Assembly (NCBI RefSeq): GCF_004340785.1
Contig: NZ_SLXS01000002.1
Location: 372,001 to 436,000 of the forward strand
From: Tumebacillus sp. BK434
GTDB lineage: Bacteria; Bacillota; Bacilli; Tumebacillales; Tumebacillaceae
Length of the DNA: 64,000 bases
Direction of reading: 5' to 3'
Each line of letters opens with the position of its first letter. The stretch's first letter is position 1. Under the pieces are notes generated by a model. That model made no database searches, was not told the DNA's origin, and saw only the letters and a program-made list of their open reading frames with translations. The position numbers and the translations under genes are program-made. Shown here piece after piece: positions 35,159 through 42,772 of this stretch.

Positions 35159-35176
35159 TGACTGACCCGTCAGTCA
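35159..35176 (+). promoter_or_regulatory. Second operator-like palindrome
   Basis: TGACTGACCCGTCAGTCA has 8-bp perfect arms around CC and shares the TGACCCG core with the spacer operator 35 bp upstream. It lies between the predicted transcript start and the RBS of the MFS gene. Confidence 0.75.
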
Positions 35177-35206
35177 TTACGAACGTATGTAGAAGAGGTG
35201 AGAGAC

Positions 35207-36856
35207 ATGACAACAAATGCTGCAGAAGCAACTGTCGATAAAATGGATTTGACGCAGCCGAGCCGCAAGCGGACGCTGGTGATCATCGGCCTGATGCTGG
35301 GGCTGTTTTTTGCGTCGCTCGACCAGACGGTCGTCGGCACCGCGATGCCGACGATCATCGGGAAACTGGGCGGGCTCGATCTGCTGACGTGGATCACCAC
35401 CGCCTACCTGCTGACCTCGACGGCCGTCGTGCCGATCGCCGGGAAGCTGGCCGACCTGTTTGGCCGCCGCGTGATCTACCTGATCGGGATGGCGGTGTTC
35501 ATCATCGGTTCCGCTCTGTGCGGGATGGCGGAGAGCATGACGCAGCTCGCGATCTACCGCGCCATTCAGGGCCTGGGCGGCGGGATCTTGATGCCGCTGG
35601 CGATGACGATCATCGGGGACTTGACGACCGGTGAATCGCGCGCGAAGATGCAAGGCTTGTTCATGGCCGTGTTCGGCCTGTCGTCGCTGGCCGGCCCGCA
35701 GGCGGGCGGCTGGATCGTCGCCCACTTGAACTGGCATTGGATCTTCTTCATCAACCTGCCGTTTGGCCTGCTGGCGATGGTGTTCATCGCGATGGGGCTG
35801 AAAAACGCGCATGTGAAAAAGAGAGTCATCATCGACTGGGCGGGCATCGGCACGCTGGTCACCGGGATCGTCTCGCTGCTGCTCGCGCTGTCCTTTGGCG
35901 GCAACAAGTACGCGTGGGATTCGGCGGAGATTCTCGGCCTGTTCGGGCTGTCGCTCGTCGCGCTGGTGTCGTTTGTGTTTGTGGAGCTGAAAGCGAAAGA
36001 TCCGGTGATTCCGATGGGGCTGTTCAAGAACAGCATCTTCACCACCGTCAACATCATCGGCTTCCTGATGAGCCTCGGCATGTTTGGTGCGATGATGTTC
36101 ATCCCGCTGTTCATGCAAGGCGTGGTCGGCATGTCGCCGACCGAGACCGCCACGGTGATGACGCCGATGATGATCGGCTCGATGATCGCGTCGATCATCG
36201 GTTCCCGTCTCCTGTTCAAATTCGGGCTGCGCCCGATGCTGATCGCCGGGATGGGGATCATGCTGACCGGCTTCGCGCTGTTCCTGTCGCTCGGTTTCGA
36301 TACCACCCAGCTGCGTGCATCTGTCTACATGGTGATCATGGGCGCCGGGATGGGGGTCATCATGCCGTCGCTTGGGATCGCCGTGCAGGAGTCGTTCCCG
36401 TCGGAGATTCGCGGGACGGTCACTTCGGCGACGACGTTTTTCCGCTCGATCGGCGGCACCGTCGGGATCGCCATCCTCGGCACGCTGTTCAACAGCAAGT
36501 CGATCGACCTGATCGGCAACAAGCTCGACGCGACCTTCCAAGGCTTCGGCCCGCAAGGAGCGGCGCTGCTCGACATGGCGCACAGCAACCCGCAGGGACT
36601 CTACTCCTCGCTGCTCTCCGACACCTTCCTCGGCAGCCTGCCGGAGCAGGTGGCCGGGATGTTCTCCGCACAGGTGGTGCCAGTCTTGAAAGACGCGCTG
36701 CTCTCGTCGCTGCACAACGTGTTCGAAGTGTCGATCTGGTTCCTCGCCGCCGGTCTGATCGCCGCGTTCTTCACCGGCAAGATCAAGCTCTCCGCGCCGG
36801 CGAAAAAAGGCAAGAAAGAAGCGGCTGTGCAAGCAGAGGAAGCGCCGCAAGTATAA
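35207..36856 (+). CDS. DHA2-family (EmrB/QacA) multidrug MFS transporter
   Basis: Protein of 549 residues starting at ATG 35207, with AGAGGTGAG upstream (a GTG at 35198 sits inside that site). It has fourteen TMs, with the family motifs LDQTVVGTAMPTI in TM1, GKLADLFGRRVIYLIGM (motif A) and YRAIQGLGGGILMPLAMTI (motif B/C). It expels hydrophobic or cationic drugs by proton antiport. Control by a TetR-type repressor is suggested by the operator inside its promoter. The tail (KKGKKEAAVQAEEAPQV) is cytosolic. Confidence 0.94.
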   Translation: MTTNAAEATVDKMDLTQPSRKRTLVIIGLMLGLFFASLDQTVVGTAMPTIIGKLGGLDLLTWITTAYLLTSTAVVPIAGKLADLFGRRVIYLIGMAVFIIGSALCGMAESMTQLAIYRAIQGLGGGILMPLAMTIIGDLTTGESRAKMQGLFMAVFGLSSLAGPQAGGWIVAHLNWHWIFFINLPFGLLAMVFIAMGLKNAHVKKRVIIDWAGIGTLVTGIVSLLLALSFGGNKYAWDSAEILGLFGLSLVALVSFVFVELKAKDPVIPMGLFKNSIFTTVNIIGFLMSLGMFGAMMFIPLFMQGVVGMSPTETATVMTPMMIGSMIASIIGSRLLFKFGLRPMLIAGMGIMLTGFALFLSLGFDTTQLRASVYMVIMGAGMGVIMPSLGIAVQESFPSEIRGTVTSATTFFRSIGGTVGIAILGTLFNSKSIDLIGNKLDATFQGFGPQGAALLDMAHSNPQGLYSSLLSDTFLGSLPEQVAGMFSAQVVPVLKDALLSSLHNVFEVSIWFLAAGLIAAFFTGKIKLSAPAKKGKKEAAVQAEEAPQV

Positions 36857-36882
36857 GCATCATACAGCTGCAAGCTGGCAAG

Positions 36883-36918
36883 AAAAAGGAGTTCTGCATT
36901 CAGGCAGAACTCCTTTTT
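36883..36918. terminator. Bidirectional terminator
   Basis: A 15-bp perfect stem (AAAAAGGAGTTCTGC/GCAGAACTCCTTTTT) with a 6-nt loop between converging genes. Confidence 0.95.
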
Positions 36919-36920
36919 GC

Positions 36921-37688
36921 TTAGAACGCCAGCGACAAGTAGCTCAGCGTGCCGAGCTCGTAGCTGCGGTGGATCACTTGCGGGGCGGACGAGTGGTCGC
37001 CCGCACCGGCGGCGAGGAAGAGCGGCACGAAATGCTCCGGACGCGGCACGGCGAAGCGGGCGTGCGGAGCAAGCGACTCGTAGCGGTGCAGCGCGTCGCG
37101 GTCGCCCGCCTGGAACTGCGCAAGCAGCCAGTCGTCAAACTCGACCGCCCACGGCTCCGGCTCGGTCTGGTCCCACTTGATCATGCGCAGGTTGTGTACC
37201 GTGACCCCGCTGCCGATGACGAGAATGTCTTCCGCACCCAAGCCTTGCAGCGCCGCGCCAATTTTGAACTGCGCGTCAGGCGGCAAAAAGGGGTGAACGG
37301 AGATCTGCACGACCGGGATGTCGGCGTTCGGGTACATCCGGCGCAAGAGCACCCACGACCCGTGGTCGAGGCCGCGCGCGGTGTCTTTTTGCACAGGGAT
37401 GCCCTGCTGTTCAAAACGCGCGATGACCTCATCGGCGACCGCAGTCGAGCCTTTGGCCGGGTACTTGATCTTGTACATCTCTTCGGGGAAGCCGTAGAAG
37501 TCGTAGATCGTGTCGTACACGTCATTGTGATAGGACACTGTCAGAGTCTCTTGTTCCCAATGGGCGGTGAAGATGACGATCGCCTTGGGGGTATATTGAG
37601 CGCCGAGCTGGGTCAGGAAGCGGGCGTATTCATTATCTTGGATGGCAAGCAGCGGCGAACCGTGCGCCAGAAACAGTGCTGGAACCAT
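36921..37688 (-). CDS. DODA/YgiD-type class III extradiol dioxygenase
   Basis: Protein of 255 residues with AAGGAGGAAC before the ATG. Likely metal ligands include His9 in LFLAHGSPL, a His in FTAHWEQETL and a His in the GSGVTVHNLRM segment. The family catalogue calls these 4,5-DOPA dioxygenases; the Escherichia coli member YgiD has that activity in vitro, but the natural bacterial substrate is often unknown. Single-gene leftward transcript, divergent from the guanidine-riboswitch operon. Confidence 0.9.
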   Translation of the reverse strand: MVPALFLAHGSPLLAIQDNEYARFLTQLGAQYTPKAIVIFTAHWEQETLTVSYHNDVYDTIYDFYGFPEEMYKIKYPAKGSTAVADEVIARFEQQGIPVQKDTARGLDHGSWVLLRRMYPNADIPVVQISVHPFLPPDAQFKIGAALQGLGAEDILVIGSGVTVHNLRMIKWDQTEPEPWAVEFDDWLLAQFQAGDRDALHRYESLAPHARFAVPRPEHFVPLFLAAGAGDHSSAPQVIHRSYELGTLSYLSLAF

Positions 37689-37767
37689 GGAAGTTCCTCC
37701 TTGGGGGATAATTTGTTTCCTTCATATAGTTAGTTTACAAAAGAAACAGACTGTGCGTCAAGAGTGG

Positions 37768-37796
37768 TTGACAGGAGCGGCAGGAGTGGCTATAGT
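37768..37796 (+). promoter_or_regulatory. SigA promoter of the guanidine-riboswitch operon
   Basis: TTGACA (6/6) and TATAGT (5/6) with an exact 17-bp spacer, about 25 bp before the riboswitch aptamer. Confidence 0.9.
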
Positions 37797-37821
37797 AGAG
37801 TGAAAATTGCATGGTTCACCC

Positions 37822-37929
37822 GTTCTCTAGGGTTCCGCGATTGGGAGGATTTCAATCGGGCTGGTCCGAGAGGGAACGCACCGCAGGCGTTCGCCTGCCG
37901 TGTACACGGAGGGATAAAAGCCCGGGAGG
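37822..37929 (+). promoter_or_regulatory. Guanidine-I (ykkC) riboswitch
   Basis: The conserved blocks occur in order: CTCTAGGGTTCCG, CGGGCTGGTCCGAGAGGGAA, a variable GC-rich hairpin, then ACACGGAGGGATAAAAGCCC followed by GGGAGG. The 3' block overlaps the 5' arm of the terminator, so guanidine binding should prevent termination. The two genes downstream are the expected SMR exporters. Confidence 0.95.
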
Positions 37930-37962
37930 ATATCGACTTTTGATATTCGGCCGGGCTTTTTT
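37916..37962 (+). terminator. Riboswitch-controlled terminator
   Basis: The outer stem AAAAGCCCGG/CCGGGCTTTT and an inner stem ATATC/GATAT form a long hairpin followed by T6. Its 5' arm is part of the guanidine aptamer, giving a typical on-switch. Confidence 0.92.
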
Positions 37963-37995
37963 GCATGGTAAAAGAAGAAAGGAAGTGGCGAACAG

Positions 37996-38337
37996 ATGAA
38001 TCGGACATGGATGCTGGTGCTGATCGCGGCGGTGTTCGAAGTGGGCTGGGTGATGGGGCTGAAGCACGCCGCGACACCGCTCGAATGGACAGGGACGGCG
38101 GTCGCCATCGCGATCTCGATGTGGCTGTTGATCAAAGCGTCGCAAACGCTGCCCGTCGGCACGACCTATGCCGTCTTCACGGGACTTGGCACGGCGGGGA
38201 CGGTGATCATGGAGATGGCGGTGTTTGGCGAGCCGTTCCATATCGTGAAAATGCTGCTGATCCTGCTGCTGCTCGGCGGCGTGATCGGCTTGAAAGCTGT
38301 TACGGGAGCGAAGCAAAGCGAAGGAGGGGACGCGTAA
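37996..38337 (+). CDS. SMR-family guanidinium exporter subunit
   Basis: Protein of 113 residues, four TMs. The essential Glu lies in TM1 ([15 protein letters not shown]), as in Gdx/YkkC. It should exchange guanidinium for protons. The next gene encodes a second SMR protein whose start shares one base with this stop, so they probably form an antiparallel heterodimer like YkkC/YkkD. Expression is gated by the guanidine riboswitch just upstream. Confidence 0.93.
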   Translation: MNRTWMLVLIAAVFEVGWVMGLKHAATPLEWTGTAVAIAISMWLLIKASQTLPVGTTYAVFTGLGTAGTVIMEMAVFGEPFHIVKMLLILLLLGGVIGLKAVTGAKQSEGGDA

Positions 38338-38651
38338 TGGGCTGGATCTATCTGCTTCTGGCCGGCATCGGCGAAGTGGTCGGCGTGGCCGGGATCAACC
38401 GGGTGAATCGGAAGAAAGATTGGAAATCTTATGCTATCCTTATGGTAGGATTCCTCGTCTCCTTCGGCTTCCTGACGCTGGCGATGGAGTCGATCGCGAT
38501 GAGTACCGCCTATGCGGTCTGGACCGGGATCGGCACGGTGGGCAGCGTGCTGTTAGGCATGCTGTTTTATGGGGAATCTAAAGAATGGCGCCGCCTGCTG
38601 TTCATGAGCATGGTGCTGGCGGCCGCTGTGGGACTGAAATTGATTTCCTGA
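38337..38651 (+). CDS. SMR-family guanidinium exporter, partner subunit
   Basis: Protein of 104 residues, four TMs, with Glu in TM1 (LLLAGIGEVVGVAGINR). ATG 38337 overlaps the TAA of the partner gene by one base (TAATG). It is shorter and has a different charge pattern from its neighbour, consistent with opposite membrane orientation in a heterodimer. The cardiolipin synthase gene follows by 13 bp and may be read from the same transcript. Confidence 0.92.
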   Translation: MGWIYLLLAGIGEVVGVAGINRVNRKKDWKSYAILMVGFLVSFGFLTLAMESIAMSTAYAVWTGIGTVGSVLLGMLFYGESKEWRRLLFMSMVLAAAVGLKLIS

Positions 38652-38664
38652 CTGAGGTGTTGGC

Positions 38665-40104
38665 ATGGGGTGGGGATGGGCAGTGGCGTCAGACGTATTT
38701 TCCTGGCTGCCGCTGTTGAATGTGTTTTTTGCGTTTGCCGTCATTTTTCTGGAACGGCGCAATGTGTCGGCCACTTGGGCCTGGCTCTTGGTGCTGTTCG
38801 TACTGCCAGGGCTCGGGTTCCTGCTGTACTTGTTTATCGGGCAGAACCTGCACCGGCAGAAAGTCTATCGGGTGAAAAACATCACCGAGTCGAAGCTGCT
38901 CGAAGGCGTGCTGATCCAAGCCAGCCATCTGGACAACTACCAGGGGCTGCAGGAGTACCGCTCGCTCGTGCATCTCAATCTGGTCAGCAACTACTCGTTT
39001 CTGACCCAGGACAACGCGGTGACGATCTATTCTTCCGGGCAGGAGAAATTTGAAAGCTTGATGCAGGAGATTCGCGATGCGAAACAGCATGTGCATCTGC
39101 TTTACTATATGATCAAACGCGATGCTCTCGGGATGAAGCTGCTCAACTTGCTGATCCAAAAGGCGCGGGAAGGCGTCGAGGTCAAATTGATCTACGATCA
39201 TGTCGGCTCCGGCGGCATCTCGCGGCGCACGTTTCGGCGGCTGACCGAAGCGGGCGGCGAGGTGCGGTCGTTCTTCGCTTCGAAGATCCCCTACCTCAAC
39301 CTGCGCCTGAACTTCCGCAATCACCGCAAAGTCGCGGTGATCGACGGGCGGGTCGGCTTTGTCGGCGGCTTAAACATCGGCGATGAATACCTCGGGCTGG
39401 ACAAGCGGTTTGGCTACTGGCGGGACACGCACCTGAAATTGAACGGCAGCGCCGTCTATCAGCTGCAGGGGCAGTTTTTCCTCGACTGGTTCGCCGCCGC
39501 CGGGGAAGAGGTGCGCTTGGAGCGGCGCTTTTTCCCGACGTTGCACCCGGCCGGCCAAACGGCCGTCCAAGTCGTCGCCAGCGGCCCCAACTCGGAGCTG
39601 GAGCACATCCGCAACGCCTATCTCAAGCTGATCTATGAAGCGAAAGAGAGCATCTGCCTGCAGACGCCGTACTTCATCCCCGATGAGGACGTGCTGAACG
39701 CATTGCGCATCGCCGCGCTCTCCGGCGTGAAAGTCCGGCTGATGCTGCCGCTGAAAGCGGATCACCGCCTCGTGCAGTGGGCGTCGCACTCCTATGTCGG
39801 CGCGCTGCTTAAAGTCGGGGTCGAGTGCCACTTGTACGACCGGGGCTTCCTGCATGCGAAAACGATCGTCGTCGACCGCAAAGTCGCCGCCGTCGGGACG
39901 GCGAACATCGACAATCGCAGCTTTCGGCTGAATTTTGAGATCAGTGCCTTCTTGTATGACGAAGCGGAAGCGCGCAAGCTGCACGAGCTGTTCGAAGCGG
40001 ACCTGCAGGACTGCATCACCTACACCTTTCTGCAGTATCAAAACCGCTCTCGCCTGCACCGGATTCGCGAATCGCTGGCGAGGCTGTTGGCGCCGCTCTT
40101 GTAA
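38665..40104 (+). CDS. cls: Cardiolipin synthase
   Basis: Protein of 479 residues with GAGGTG before the ATG. Two N-terminal membrane helices (about 8-30 and 38-60) are followed by two phospholipase-D domains with intact catalytic motifs: NHRKVAVIDG (His near 220) and HAKTIVVD (His near 397). It condenses two phosphatidylglycerol molecules to cardiolipin and glycerol at the membrane. No separate promoter is seen in the 13-bp gap, so at least part of its expression may depend on guanidine through the upstream riboswitch. Confidence 0.95.
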   Translation: MGWGWAVASDVFSWLPLLNVFFAFAVIFLERRNVSATWAWLLVLFVLPGLGFLLYLFIGQNLHRQKVYRVKNITESKLLEGVLIQASHLDNYQGLQEYRSLVHLNLVSNYSFLTQDNAVTIYSSGQEKFESLMQEIRDAKQHVHLLYYMIKRDALGMKLLNLLIQKAREGVEVKLIYDHVGSGGISRRTFRRLTEAGGEVRSFFASKIPYLNLRLNFRNHRKVAVIDGRVGFVGGLNIGDEYLGLDKRFGYWRDTHLKLNGSAVYQLQGQFFLDWFAAAGEEVRLERRFFPTLHPAGQTAVQVVASGPNSELEHIRNAYLKLIYEAKESICLQTPYFIPDEDVLNALRIAALSGVKVRLMLPLKADHRLVQWASHSYVGALLKVGVECHLYDRGFLHAKTIVVDRKVAAVGTANIDNRSFRLNFEISAFLYDEAEARKLHELFEADLQDCITYTFLQYQNRSRLHRIRESLARLLAPLL

Positions 40105-40112
40105 GGACAGAG

Positions 40113-40137
40113 AAAAAGCCCCGATCAGGGGCTTTTT
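40113..40137. terminator. Bidirectional terminator
   Basis: Stem AAAAAGCCCC/GGGGCTTTTT with a 5-nt loop between converging cls and MFS genes. Confidence 0.92.
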
Positions 40138-40140
40138 GCT

Positions 40141-41286
40141 TTATGCGGCTTTCGCTTGCGGCAACAGGCGCTTGAACAGCACCAAGGTGATCAAGAGTCC
40201 GGCCACCGCCGAGGCGGTGCAGACGCCGAACAGCCAGCGGTAGCCGAGGTATTGCGAGACGAAGCCGAGGATGACGGTGCCAAGCCCGATCCCGAGGTCG
40301 AACGCGGTGAAGAAGGATGCGTTGGCCACGCCTTTGCGGTCGGCCGGGGCGAGGCGGATCGTCGCCGCCTGCAGGATCGGCTGCACCGAGCCGAAGCCTA
40401 TGCCGTACAAGATCGCCGTCGTGACCACCGCGCCGAGCCCGCCGGCCAGCGACAGCACGATCAGCGAGAGGATCATCAGCACGACGGCCGGCACCAGCAC
40501 GACCGGCTCGCCATGGCGGTCGGACAGCTTGCCTGCGATGGGGCGGGTCACGGTCAGGGTGATCGCGTAGACGAGGAAGAACGTCCCGGCATTCACGCGG
40601 ATCGACTCGGCGAACAGCGGCAGGAACGATGTGATGCCGCCATAGGTCACCGCGAGGAAAAAGGTCAGCACCATCATCGGCAGCACCGATTTTTCGAACA
40701 GCACGATCTTGCCCTTGGCGCCTTGCCGCTCAAACGGCATCTTGGTGCGCAAAGCCAGCACAAACGCGCCCAGTCCCAACACGGTCGTCACGATGAACAA
40801 GGTGTCGAACGACGTGGTGTCCAATACCCACAGCCCGATCATCGGCCCGAGCGCCATGCCGACCGTCATCGACAGGCCGAACCAGCCCATGCCTTCGCCG
40901 CGGCGCTGCGGCGGGATGATGTCGGTGACCGCCGTGCCGATCGCCGTCGTCGAAGCGGCCCATGACACGCCGTGGAAGATGCGCAGCAGGATCAGGAGCC
41001 CAATCGCTGCGATCCAGTCGTACAAGAGCATCGTCAACGCAAACAGCAGCAGGCCGTACAGCACAAACGGTCGGCGCCCAACCTGGTCGAGCAGCCCGCC
41101 GACAAACGGGCGGATCACGACGGCCGACAGGGTGAACAGCCCGATGACGATGCCGACCTGCGACGGCGAGCCGCCAAGCTCGGTCACGAATAAGGGCAAG
41201 GTGGGGATGAGAAAATAAAAGCTGGTAAACAACAGCAGATTCGCCAGCGTCATGCTGACGAAATTCCGCGTCCATAAACGGTTCAT
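40141..41286 (-). CDS. MFS drug/sugar efflux transporter (12 TM)
   Basis: Protein of 381 residues with twelve hydrophobic segments. Motif A is recognisable as GGLLDQVGRRPFVLYG after TM2, and a second copy in the C-half as GKLSDRHGEPVVLV. TM5 has the antiporter-like GMALGPMIGLW. It is an efflux-type MFS member of unknown substrate. The gene is divergent from the cytochrome P450 gene across a 196-bp gap. Confidence 0.9.
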   Translation of the reverse strand: MNRLWTRNFVSMTLANLLLFTSFYFLIPTLPLFVTELGGSPSQVGIVIGLFTLSAVVIRPFVGGLLDQVGRRPFVLYGLLLFALTMLLYDWIAAIGLLILLRIFHGVSWAASTTAIGTAVTDIIPPQRRGEGMGWFGLSMTVGMALGPMIGLWVLDTTSFDTLFIVTTVLGLGAFVLALRTKMPFERQGAKGKIVLFEKSVLPMMVLTFFLAVTYGGITSFLPLFAESIRVNAGTFFLVYAITLTVTRPIAGKLSDRHGEPVVLVPAVVLMILSLIVLSLAGGLGAVVTTAILYGIGFGSVQPILQAATIRLAPADRKGVANASFFTAFDLGIGLGTVILGFVSQYLGYRWLFGVCTASAVAGLLITLVLFKRLLPQAKAA

Positions 41287-41410
41287 AGTCAGCCTCCATA
41301 ACTATTTCGATATACTAAACATACATAAATATATAGGAATTCAAGGTGAGCCGCAAGTGTGCTTCGACACAGTACTAGTATCTGTCGGTGCGGCCGAAAA
41401 ATCGGAGGGA

Positions 41411-41439
41411 TTGACAGGGAGCTCCGAATGGAGTTTATT
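41411..41439 (+). promoter_or_regulatory. Candidate promoter of the P450 gene
   Basis: TTGACA (6/6) at 41411-41416 and TTTATT (4/6) at 41434-41439, 17-bp spacer. The spacer begins with the small palindrome GGAGCTCC. Confidence 0.55.
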
Positions 41440-41482
41440 GGAAATGGGAGCGACATATGAAGCACCAGAGGGAGGAAACCTG

Positions 41483-42670
41483 ATGAACAACGCACCACTG
41501 CGACGCCGCGGGCTGATGCTGTCACCGCAAGGGCTGGTCCAGGCGAAAGAGCCGGGGGAATGGCAACAGGCGATGCGCGCCGCGTCTCCTGTGCATTTTG
41601 ATGAAGCGCGCGGCTGTTGGGACGTGTTTTTGTATGAAGATGTGCTGACGGTGCTGTCCGACTACAAGCGCTTTTCCTCGGCGCGCAACCTCCAAGGCCA
41701 GCAGGAAACGCTGATCAACATGGACCCGCCAAAGCACATGCGCTACCGCACGTTGGTCTCGCAGGCGTTCACGCTGAAAGCGGTGCAGAATCTCGCCCCG
41801 CGCATCGAAGAGCTGGCCCGCGAGCTGATCGACGAAGTGCTGGACCAAGGCGAGATCGACCTTGTGGAGAGGATCTCCTTCCCGCTGCCGGTCATCGTGA
41901 TCGCCGAGCTGCTGGGCGTGCCGAAGGCGGACATCGACAAGTTCAAACACTGGTCCGATCTGATGGTGCAAGGCGTCGATCTCTCGGCGGGTGAAGATTA
42001 TCAGACGCTGATGCGGGCGAAGCAACAAGCGATGGGGGAGCTCCACCAGTATTTTGGCGCGATCATACAGGAGCGCCGCATCCGGCGCGAACAGGATATG
42101 ATCTCCGCCCTGCTCGACGCCAAAGTGGATGATCAGCATCTGGAGCTGCCGGAGCTGCTCTCGTTCTGTTTCCTCTTGCTCGTGGCAGGCAACGAGACGA
42201 CGACCAACCTGATCACCAACTCGATCTACACCTTCCTCGAAGACCGCACCCGCTATGAGCAGCTGTTGAACGACCGCTCGCTGCTCACAGGCGCGATCGA
42301 AGAAGTCTTGCGCTTCCGCTCGCCGGTGCAGTCGATGAGCCGCATCGCCGCAGCCGATCTGGAGCTTGGCGGCCGGCAGATCAAGCAGTGCGATGAGCTG
42401 ATCGCCTGGATCGGGTCGGCCAACCTCGACGAGCGCAAATTCCCGGACGCAGACTCCTTCCGCATCGACCGCACGCCGAATCAGCATCTGGCGTTCGGGC
42501 ACGGCGTGCATTTCTGCCTCGGCGCGCCGCTGGCCCGCTTGGAAGCGCAGATCGCGCTGAACGCGATTTTGACGAAGCTGCCGAACTTGCGCCGCGTGGA
42601 TGGGCAGGAGCCGCAGAAGATCGCGTCGCCGATCGTGTACGGGTTTAAGAACCTGCAGGTTCAATTTTAA
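41483..42670 (+). CDS. Cytochrome P450
   Basis: Protein of 395 residues from ATG 41483, preceded by GGGAGGAAAC; the open frame upstream is noncoding. It is a soluble bacterial P450 of normal length: I-helix LLVAGNETTTN (acid-alcohol pair ET), K-helix EEVLRF (ExxR) and the heme loop FGHGVHFCLGAPLAR with the Cys ligand. No redox partner lies alongside, so ferredoxin and reductase must be encoded elsewhere. Substrate not predictable. Confidence 0.96.
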   Translation: MNNAPLRRRGLMLSPQGLVQAKEPGEWQQAMRAASPVHFDEARGCWDVFLYEDVLTVLSDYKRFSSARNLQGQQETLINMDPPKHMRYRTLVSQAFTLKAVQNLAPRIEELARELIDEVLDQGEIDLVERISFPLPVIVIAELLGVPKADIDKFKHWSDLMVQGVDLSAGEDYQTLMRAKQQAMGELHQYFGAIIQERRIRREQDMISALLDAKVDDQHLELPELLSFCFLLLVAGNETTTNLITNSIYTFLEDRTRYEQLLNDRSLLTGAIEEVLRFRSPVQSMSRIAAADLELGGRQIKQCDELIAWIGSANLDERKFPDADSFRIDRTPNQHLAFGHGVHFCLGAPLARLEAQIALNAILTKLPNLRRVDGQEPQKIASPIVYGFKNLQVQF

Positions 42671-42684
42671 TCAAATTGCGAATT

Positions 42685-42710
42685 GCACCTGTTGCCACAG
42701 GTGCTTTTTT
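42685..42710 (+). terminator. Intrinsic terminator of the P450 gene
   Basis: An 8-bp perfect stem (GCACCTGT/ACAGGTGC) with a TGCC loop and T6. Confidence 0.93.
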
Positions 42711-42772
42711 GATATACTGAATAGGCGATTTTTGGAAAACTGCAGATATCTAAAGGGGGAAAGTGAATCGGT

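Noticed and set aside
35068-35197. Search for an immunity gene next to the deaminase-like effector
   Set aside because: The 130-bp gap holds a weak terminator, a promoter and operators. No reading frame with a ribosome site was found on either strand.
41340-41410. Dyad around TACTAGTA upstream of the P450 gene as a regulator site
   Set aside because: The flanking arms match only with a one-base offset, so it is too imperfect to claim as an operator.
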